Origin: a virus
Virus record (IMG/VR): IMGVR_UViG_3300037245_001095
Coordinates: 1-51,561 of that record
Length of the DNA stretch: 51,561 bases
Reading direction: 5' to 3' (one strand)
This document shows positions 47,528 to 51,561 of the stretch, one piece after another. The notes under the pieces were generated by a model, which saw only the letters and a list, made by a program, of their open reading frames with translations, was not told where the DNA came from and made no database searches. The stretch's first letter is position 1, and each line of letters opens with the position of its first letter. Made by a program: the position numbers and the translations under genes.

Positions 47528-49183
47528 ATGGATTTTAAAACAAAACCATATGCACATCAATTAGAGGCTTTTGAGAAGTTCAAAGATAAAGAGTTCTTTG
47601 CTCTGTTCATGGATATGGGCACGGGGAAAACAAAAGTTGCTATTGATATTGCAGCACATAAGTATGAGAAAGGTGAGATAGATGCAATGTTAATAATTGC
47701 ACCTAATCATGTGCATACACAATGGATTACTGAACAGTTCATTCTACATTGTCCCGTGCCATACAAGGCTTTTATATGGAAATCAAGTAAACGTGGCACA
47801 CATGGTTATCAATATCAGATGGATAACTTTCTCACGCCAAAGATAGATAAATTAAAAGTCTTTACAGTGAATGTAGAAGCCTTTCAATCAGATACTATAA
47901 TACCAACTATAAGAACTTATGTTAAGCATAATAAAGTATTTACAGTAGTTGATGAATCAACAAGGATTAAGAATCCAAAAGCAAAGAGAACCAAAACGAT
48001 TCATAAACTTGAGAAGTATGGCCAACGTTGTATATTAACAGGGACACCAGCAACAAAATCTCCATTTGGTTTGTGGTCAATGTTTGAGTTCTTAAAAAAA
48101 GGATTTTTTGAATGTAATTATTTCATCTTTCAGGCCCGTCATGGTGTCATGATGAACGGTATCAATCAAAGGACCGGAGGACGATACAGAACCCTTATAG
48201 ATGAAAAGACATGGCATATTGTATTATCACAATTGAAAGAGATACAAGAAATAAGAAATGGTCCTTTAATGTCTGATGACTACTTGGCAGTTGCAGAAGG
48301 AATGGGAGTCTCTGAAAAGAATGTGAGGTTTATTGAGTATCAAAAAGAATTTAAAAAATATAAACGTCTTGATGAAATAAAAGAGAAGATCAGTGCAGTC
48401 ACATTCTATGCTCGTAAAGAAGATTGTCTTGATTTACCAGATAAAGTCTATCAACCAACTTTTGTTGAAATGCATAAAGATCATAGAAAGATTTATAATA
48501 ATTTAAAGAAAACTATGCTCGCTGAATATGCTGGTGAAGAATTGACTGTAACAAACAAGGCTGCATTAACTACAAGACTAATGCAAGTTTGTGGTGGATA
48601 CTTTCCATATACTGAAGAAGTTGATGTAAGTATTGGCGATCAAGTTCGGACCGTAGTAAAGGTCAAGGCAAAGCAGATTGGTTTAAAGAATCAGAAAATT
48701 GAGCGTATAAAAGAAGAGCTTGAAGAATTGAGCTCATTTCCAGTAATTATATGGGCAAGATTTGTTGTTGAATTACAAGCAATATATGCTGCATTGAAGA
48801 AGGATTATAAATGCTGTTTATATTATGGTAAGACTCCAGCACATGAAAGAGCTGATATCATTGAAGATTTTAAAGCTGGTGATTATGATATCTTTATTGG
48901 TAATCCTGCAGTAGCCGGTTTTGGTTTGAATCTACAAAATGCAACAACTCAATTATTTTATTCTAATAGTTATGATGTTGAAGCAAGATTACAAGCTGAA
49001 GATCGATCACATAGACTTGGTGTAAAAGATACTTGTTTATATAAGGATTTTGCATATAAGAATACAATTGATGAAAGAATAGCACGAGCTATTCTGAGTG
49101 GTAAAGCAATGAATGACTTCTTTAGACAGCCATTAGAAGCATTGCTTGATGATGAAGAAAAGGAGGTTAAAGATAATGGATAA
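47528..49183 (+). CDS. SNF2-family (SF2) helicase
   Basis: 551 residues. QLEAFEKF motif Q-like start, Walker A MDMGTGKTKVA (G31-T35), Walker B DEST (142-145), motif III LTGTPAT, motif V-like NPAVAGFGLNLQ and motif VI QAEDRSHR (Q489, R493, R496). SNF2 proteins translocate on dsDNA and remodel protein-DNA complexes or branched DNA. ATG 47528 is preferred over GTG 47522 because of the GAGGAG spacing. Next to GHKL ATPase, Csx16-like and ssDNA-binding-like genes. Confidence 0.9.
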   Translation: MDFKTKPYAHQLEAFEKFKDKEFFALFMDMGTGKTKVAIDIAAHKYEKGEIDAMLIIAPNHVHTQWITEQFILHCPVPYKAFIWKSSKRGTHGYQYQMDNFLTPKIDKLKVFTVNVEAFQSDTIIPTIRTYVKHNKVFTVVDESTRIKNPKAKRTKTIHKLEKYGQRCILTGTPATKSPFGLWSMFEFLKKGFFECNYFIFQARHGVMMNGINQRTGGRYRTLIDEKTWHIVLSQLKEIQEIRNGPLMSDDYLAVAEGMGVSEKNVRFIEYQKEFKKYKRLDEIKEKISAVTFYARKEDCLDLPDKVYQPTFVEMHKDHRKIYNNLKKTMLAEYAGEELTVTNKAALTTRLMQVCGGYFPYTEEVDVSIGDQVRTVVKVKAKQIGLKNQKIERIKEELEELSSFPVIIWARFVVELQAIYAALKKDYKCCLYYGKTPAHERADIIEDFKAGDYDIFIGNPAVAGFGLNLQNATTQLFYSNSYDVEARLQAEDRSHRLGVKDTCLYKDFAYKNTIDERIARAILSGKAMNDFFRQPLEALLDDEEKEVKDNG

Positions 49184-49460
49184 GTTAATTGTGACAAGAC
49201 ATACTGCACTTGTGGCTTATTTAATTGAAAAAGGTTATGTAGATAAAGACACTCCACATATTGCACATGCAGATGTTGAGGATGTAAAAGGTAAGCATGT
49301 CTATGGAATCTTACCAAATTGGTTGGCATGTCATGCTGACAAATTTACAGAGGTACAATTAAGATTGCCAGTTGATAAAAGGGGTGCTGAACTATCATTA
49401 AAAGATGTAAAATTTTATATTGTAGAACCAAAAACATATACCATAAGGAGAGTAATATGA
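49176..49460 (+). CDS. Csx16-like protein; candidate cyclic-oligoadenylate ring nuclease
   Basis: 94 residues from ATG 49176, AAAGGAGG upstream. The family pattern of Csx16 (VVA1548 family) is visible: IVTRHTALVAYL at 5-16, HVYGILPNWLA at 41-51, QLRLPVDKRGAELSL at 61-75 and a final TYTIRRV. Csx16 occurs in type III CRISPR loci, and members have been reported to degrade cyclic oligoadenylates. In a phage without CRISPR genes it would more likely act as an anti-CRISPR. The assignment is by eye. Confidence 0.7.
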   Translation: MDKLIVTRHTALVAYLIEKGYVDKDTPHIAHADVEDVKGKHVYGILPNWLACHADKFTEVQLRLPVDKRGAELSLKDVKFYIVEPKTYTIRRVI

Positions 49461-50017
49461 GTATAGAAAAAGTAGAAGTTCCTGCATTTCTGTTAGACAC
49501 AAATGATGCTGGTGTTGATGAAAATGATATGCAGAATCTTGATGATCTGATTCGTCAATATGATTCAGCAGCTGAAAAAGTTGAGAAGGCTGAACAGATA
49601 TTGAAACTTTATAAAAAAGATTTCAATGAATTGTCTTTGACCCTGATACCACAGTTCTTATTATCGCATGGCATAAGCAAAATGTCATTAGTTGATGGTC
49701 GAGAAGTCACAATTAAAGAAGATATTTCTGCAACTGTGTCTGATGAACCAGCTTTTAGAAAATGGTTAAGAGACCGAAAAGAAGAGGCTATCATCAAAGT
49801 TAAATATATCTTTGGCCAAATGAAAGATAATGAAATGACAAAATTGACTGATTTCTTATTTACTGGTGATTATGAATTTGAAATTGATGAAAGTATCCAT
49901 GCACAAACCAAAAAGAAATATTTCAAAGGTCTGATCGCAGAAATTGGCCGAGATAATTTACCAGAGTTTGTGGGTATTTATGATATTCGCAAAACTATTA
50001 TCAAAATTAAAAAATAA
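49457..50017 (+). CDS. Conserved phage protein with coiled coil, unknown function
   Basis: 186 residues. A coiled coil at about 25-60 is followed by LVDGREVTIKEDISATVSDE and AFRKWLRDRKEEAIIKVKY. This architecture (coiled coil, then a DG-x-KV strand and an AFxWLR helix) is common in phage replication-region proteins of unknown function. AAGGAG precedes the ATG, which overlaps the Csx16-like stop. Followed by a hairpin. Confidence 0.65.
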   Translation: MSIEKVEVPAFLLDTNDAGVDENDMQNLDDLIRQYDSAAEKVEKAEQILKLYKKDFNELSLTLIPQFLLSHGISKMSLVDGREVTIKEDISATVSDEPAFRKWLRDRKEEAIIKVKYIFGQMKDNEMTKLTDFLFTGDYEFEIDESIHAQTKKKYFKGLIAEIGRDNLPEFVGIYDIRKTIIKIKK

Positions 50018-50036
50018 AATCAGTTGTTAACTGATT
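50018..50036 (+). terminator. Hairpin after coiled-coil gene
   Basis: AATCAGTT, loop GTT, AACTGATT: 8 perfect base pairs directly after the stop at 50017, followed by CATAATTTTAT. Weak terminator or RNA end. Confidence 0.5.
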
Positions 50037-50079
50037 CATAATTTTATAAAGCGAGCAAGATTCGCAAAGGAGCCGCAAG

Positions 50080-50814
50080 ATGGCTGAAGCAAAAAAAGAG
50101 CAGATGGATTTTATTGAGGAGGGCATAGATAAGCTTGAAGGATTTGAAGATGTAAATGCCAAAACAATGGCAATTCCATTTATTAAATTGGCACAAGACC
50201 TTACCAATGAAACAAAGAAACAAAAAGATGTATATATTGAAGGTCTTGAAACAGGAATGTTTTTCAATGCAGGTACTCAGGAAATACTTGGTGATAATTT
50301 TGATATGATTATCCTTAAGTTTGAAAGAGTATATATTGAATGGAAGCCAGACCGGGGTGGTTTTGTATCTTATCATACACCAGAGAATGCAGAAAGACTC
50401 GCAACAAATAAATTAAAATTTGGTCACTGGAAAAATGATGTTGGTAATGAGTTTAATGAATATTACACTTATTATGGCCTAATGGCTGGCAGAGAGGAAG
50501 AAGGTTTAATTATTTTTTCAATGGCCTCAACAAATATTAAGACTGCAAAAGTCTTAAACAAAGTTATGACAACACACAAAATGCCTAATGGTAAAATTGC
50601 ATTACCATATTATCTGATATGGAATGTCAAAACTGCGAATGCCGAAAAGAATGGTCAAGATTGGTTTGCCCCAAAGTTTAGGTTCAAGGACTATATCAAT
50701 GAGCAGCAGTATAACATTATTATCGGTGAACGCAAAGCATTACCAGATAAGCGTGTAGATTATGCTCTTCTTGAAGATCGCACTGAATCACAATATAGTG
50801 ATGATGATCTTTAA
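50080..50814 (+). CDS. Conserved phage ssDNA-binding-like protein
   Basis: 244 residues beginning MAEAKKEQMDFIEEG after AAAGGAGCC. Segments AIPFIKLAQ, YIEGLETGMFFNAGTQEI and YIEWKPDRGGF match a phage protein family encoded near recombination genes. The acidic C-terminus (QYSDDDL) resembles the partner-docking tails of ssDNA-binding proteins. A role in coating or annealing DNA during recombination is my inference. Confidence 0.6.
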   Translation: MAEAKKEQMDFIEEGIDKLEGFEDVNAKTMAIPFIKLAQDLTNETKKQKDVYIEGLETGMFFNAGTQEILGDNFDMIILKFERVYIEWKPDRGGFVSYHTPENAERLATNKLKFGHWKNDVGNEFNEYYTYYGLMAGREEEGLIIFSMASTNIKTAKVLNKVMTTHKMPNGKIALPYYLIWNVKTANAEKNGQDWFAPKFRFKDYINEQQYNIIIGERKALPDKRVDYALLEDRTESQYSDDDL

Positions 50815-50824
50815 TTAACAAACC

Positions 50825-50848
50825 TTCCGGTGTATAGGTAAACCGGAA
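50825..50848 (+). terminator. Hairpin after ssDNA-binding-like gene
   Basis: TTCCGGT (50825-50831) pairs with ACCGGAA (50842-50848), 10-base loop, 11 bases after the stop. Probably a partial terminator reducing transcription of the following genes. Confidence 0.6.
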
Positions 50849-50869
50849 ATCTTATACATGGAGAAAATA

Positions 50870-51136
50870 ATGGCAAGAAGACATGGCAAAGATGATGAAG
50901 ACATAGGTAACACACCACAGGAACCTAAGTCTGTAGAAGAACGAGTATATCATGTATACTGTAAAGATGCTAAAGGTTGCTATGGAAGTGTTAAAGCAAA
51001 AAGCTTTCCATTAGCATGTAAAAAATTATTCACTGTCAATCCTGCTTTTAATGCTTCAGTTTTAACCTTAAGTGGTAATATATTGTACGATGGTGAATCA
51101 CCAAAATTAAAAAAGATGAACAAGAAAAAGGAGTAA
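50870..51136 (+). CDS. Small basic protein of unknown function
   Basis: 88 residues from ATG 50870 (MARRHGKDDEDIG), chosen because GGAG (50860-50863) lies 6 bases upstream; ATG at 50858 adds 4 residues. Basic C-terminus KLKKMNKKKE. YHVYCKDAKGCYGSVKAKSFPLAC has a beta-rich look. It precedes the nuclease gene. Function unknown. Confidence 0.55.
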   Translation: MARRHGKDDEDIGNTPQEPKSVEERVYHVYCKDAKGCYGSVKAKSFPLACKKLFTVNPAFNASVLTLSGNILYDGESPKLKKMNKKKE

Positions 51137-51139
51137 TAT

Positions 51140-51561
51140 ATGGCATTGTTAATGACACCAACACTATGGCAGTCAATTGATTGGTTACAGAACTGTCCTC
51201 CGAATTGGAAGACAGATGCCAAGAAATCTTTAATGAACACTCTCTTGAGAAAGTGGGACCCGACCCCTGCCATTGAGCGTGGGATAAAGTTCGAGAAGCA
51301 ATTATGTCATGGCAAGAATCCACTTGACGAAATTGCACCTGACTTGCAGGATAAGTTCAAGACTGCTTATACCTTGATCCATGGCCCGGGTCATAGTTTC
51401 CAAGAGAAAGCAAAGAAATTTGTAATGGCTAAATCTGGTAAGCAGATGAAAGAGTTTCTTTTATACGGCAAGATGGACGTTGCATTTATTGATGTTCCTG
51501 ATGTTAAAGACCTTATCATTGATATTAAAACTACTGGCAATTATAGAGGTATGGATTCATA
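51140..51561 (+). CDS. Cas4/RecB-like PD-(D/E)XK nuclease, 5' part (truncated by window end)
   Basis: 140 complete codons before the window ends. After an N-terminal helical region (MALLMTPTLWQSIDWLQNC), FLLYGKMDVAFID supplies the Asp and LIIDIKTTG the DxK of a PD-(D/E)XK exonuclease. It should process DNA ends in recombination with the nearby ssDNA-binding-like protein. The missing C-terminus probably corresponds to the fragment at 1-225. AAAGGAG precedes ATG. Confidence 0.8.
   Translation, partial: MALLMTPTLWQSIDWLQNCPPNWKTDAKKSLMNTLLRKWDPTPAIERGIKFEKQLCHGKNPLDEIAPDLQDKFKTAYTLIHGPGHSFQEKAKKFVMAKSGKQMKEFLLYGKMDVAFIDVPDVKDLIIDIKTTGNYRGMDS

Noticed and set aside
1-51561. Stop-codon reassignment
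   Set aside because: TAA, TAG and TGA all end well-supported genes (ssb ends in TGA, the primase in TAA, the gene at 35133 in TAG).
1-51561. Lysogeny module
   Set aside because: I looked for integrase, CI-like repressor and partition genes and found none; the HTH-like protein at 33516 alone is not sufficient.

Overview
The window looks like a nearly complete genome of a tailed (siphovirus-type) double-stranded DNA phage: very AT-rich, densely packed, with strong Shine-Dalgarno sites and all three stop codons used normally. I see no integrase, repressor or other clear lysogeny gene, so a virulent life style is likely. A P22/Sf6-type large terminase suggests headful packaging. The right edge holds the 5' part of a Cas4/RecB-like nuclease gene and the left edge holds a plausible 3' part of the same gene. 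The map is therefore probably circular or permuted and cut inside that gene, but the two ends do not join in frame as given. The holin-like and spanin-like genes point to a Gram-negative-type (two-membrane) host; the species cannot be read from the sequence.

Layout. (1) 1-8522, plus strand: replication and nucleotide metabolism (archaeo-eukaryotic primase, UvrD-like helicase, dNMP kinase, ThyX, MazG-like protein, family A DNA polymerase, SSB, PD-(D/E)XK-like nuclease). (2) 8619-29676, minus strand: one long late operon read right to left from a consensus promoter at 29733-29761: TerS, TerL, portal, protease-scaffold, decoration protein, major capsid, connectors, major tail protein, tail chaperone candidate, tape measure, tail tip proteins, lysis cassette, last structural gene. 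(3) 29677-30845: AT-rich, repeat-rich non-coding divergent region, an origin candidate. (4) 30846-33443: small AT-rich genes, a promoter-gene-terminator cassette and a second repeat-rich gap. (5) 33453-43202, plus strand: about 27 small accessory genes, many in paralogous families and many preceded by an almost invariant ribosome-binding block. (6) 43203-44440: two tRNA-like genes with abnormal anticodon regions around a phage lipoprotein and a membrane protein. (7) 44441-51561, plus strand: likely host-takeover, counter-defence and recombination genes: a hyperacidic protein, a Lar-like zinc protein, a GHKL ATPase, a SNF2 helicase, a Csx16-like protein (candidate ring nuclease), an ssDNA-binding-like protein and the broken nuclease.

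The two gene arms diverge at about 29.7-30.8 kb and converge at about 8.55 kb. Three intergenic elements (4654-4732, 8503-8581, 29872-29950) share one architecture: two copies of an 11-base near-palindrome placed exactly 68 bp apart with a hairpin between them. They lie at a within-arm junction, the convergent point and the divergent region.

The items I would examine first are these 68-bp elements, the tRNA-like RNA at 44165-44313 with a long insert enclosing a mini-ORF, the Csx16-like gene beside the GHKL/SNF2 pair, the lysis genes overlapping in two frames from a double start codon, and the repeated ribosome-binding block. Functional names rest on motifs read by eye and on family knowledge; no database search was run.
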